This document shows, one piece after another, positions 16,221 through 16,825 of a DNA stretch of 16,825 nt (the first letter of the stretch is position 1; each line of letters begins with the position of its first letter). Source of the DNA: Firmicutes bacterium UBA4874 (GTDB lineage: Bacteria; Bacillota; Clostridia; Caldicoprobacterales; DTU083); NCBI GenBank assembly GCA_002399435.1, contig DHDO01000073.1:1-16825 (forward strand), given 5' to 3'. Position numbers and translations under genes: made by a program. The notes under the pieces are model-generated. The model saw only the letters and a program-made list of their open reading frames with translations, did not search any database and was not told the origin of the DNA.

Positions 16221-16825
16221 TTAATAGATATCCATCTGATTCGTTCGAATAACAAAAGCAGTGGAAAGAATAAAAATGCCAATGAGCAAATATACAAACG
16301 AAAATGCCGGATGAAAGCCTTGAATATAGGAAATATTAATTTTTGACTGAAAATCCTGAATTTTACTGAAATCGTGCCATCCCAATACAAACTGGGATGT
16401 GGGCAGCCATTTTAAAAAAGGAAAGAAGTCCGGGGCATACTCATATATCATTCCCGTTGAAGTAAAAGATAAAAAGCACAGAGAAAACGCAATGAGATAA
16501 GAATAAGTAGTTTTGATAAAAAGTGCAAGCAGATTGATTACCAGCAATAGAAAGAATGAGGATACCGCTTGTGAGGCAAAAATAGTCCATCCTACCTGAA
16601 CATCCGGTAAAGATATGGATACCCCTTTTATAAGGCCAACAAGGAGTGTTTCAAGATCCTGAAACAGATAAAACAATACTGTATTTGTGAACAGACTGAT
16701 TAAATTCATAATGGACCAGCTTGTCCTGTTTGGAGTCCGGATAAAGATATATTTGGCATTCGTCCGGTAAAAATTCTGCATGTCATCTCCCAGGTAATAA
16801 ACCAGTAAAAGCAGCGGATATAGAA
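16221..16825 (-). CDS. ABC transporter permease, 5' end beyond the window
   Basis: A polytopic membrane protein, at least 200 residues visible. There is an internal ATG at 16781 with GGGAG close by, but the same frame stays open to the window edge and reads sensible hydrophobic sequence (LYPLLLLVYYLGDD before MQNFYRTN), so the real start is probably outside the window. Hydrophobic segments include LFTNTVLFYLF, FFLLLVINLLALFI, SYLIAFSLCFLSF and FVYLLIGIFILSTAFVI. It resembles ABC-2-type permeases of antimicrobial-peptide or bacteriocin exporters and pairs with the downstream ATPase. Substrate unknown. Confidence 0.78.
   Translation of the reverse strand, partial: LYPLLLLVYYLGDDMQNFYRTNAKYIFIRTPNRTSWSIMNLISLFTNTVLFYLFQDLETLLVGLIKGVSISLPDVQVGWTIFASQAVSSFFLLLVINLLALFIKTTYSYLIAFSLCFLSFTSTGMIYEYAPDFFPFLKWLPTSQFVLGWHDFSKIQDFQSKINISYIQGFHPAFSFVYLLIGIFILSTAFVIRTNQMDIY

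Overview
The window looks like a chromosomal segment from a low- to mid-GC anaerobic Bacillota, most likely class Clostridia. The evidence is protein families and control signals: a T-box leader, strong AGGAGG-type ribosome binding sites, frequent TTG/GTG starts, a YtrA-type GntR/ABC cassette, a TIGR03905-like TSCPD protein and a Clostridia-type class II aldolase. I cannot name the genus. No rRNA, tRNA, insertion sequence, prophage gene or CRISPR array was seen.

Layout, left to right. (1) 1-830 is AT-rich: a leader with a strong extended -10 promoter and a pseudoknot-capable inverted-repeat block, then a small XRE-type regulator. (2) 1092-5574 is a probable minus-strand operon read from a good promoter at 5546-5574: hotdog acyl-CoA thioesterase, topoisomerase III (topB), asparaginyl-tRNA synthetase (asnS) and a TSCPD protein, closed by a terminator at 1092-1119. 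Between topB and asnS sits a regular 14/15-bp alternating repeat array. (3) 5760-8495 is a plus-strand pair: class II fructose-bisphosphate aldolase, overlapped by a large ABC-class ATPase of unknown function. (4) 8508-12846 is a minus-strand methionine-uptake operon with promoter, T-box leader (specifier most consistent with Met), M20 amidohydrolase, metN, metI and metQ. A 32-bp tandem repeat separates metI from metQ. (5) 12869-14857 is a divergent GntR (YtrA-like)/ABC ATPase/ABC-2 permease operon with an inverted-repeat operator on its own promoter and a hairpin at its end. (6) 14869-16825 is a more AT-rich minus-strand cassette: an ABC-2-like permease cut by the window edge, a BcrA-like ATPase, and a membrane-anchored protein of unknown function.

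How the parts work together. The methionine operon is a coherent unit. Uncharged tRNA-Met should relieve termination at 12543-12577, allowing expression of MetNIQ and of a peptidase-like hydrolase that may release methionine from an N-acyl or related precursor. The two ABC cassettes resemble self-regulated or antimicrobial-responsive exporters, but no substrate can be read from sequence. The most unusual material is non-coding: the pseudoknot-capable block near 205-293, the phased array at 2882-3018 and the tandem repeat at 9400-9528.
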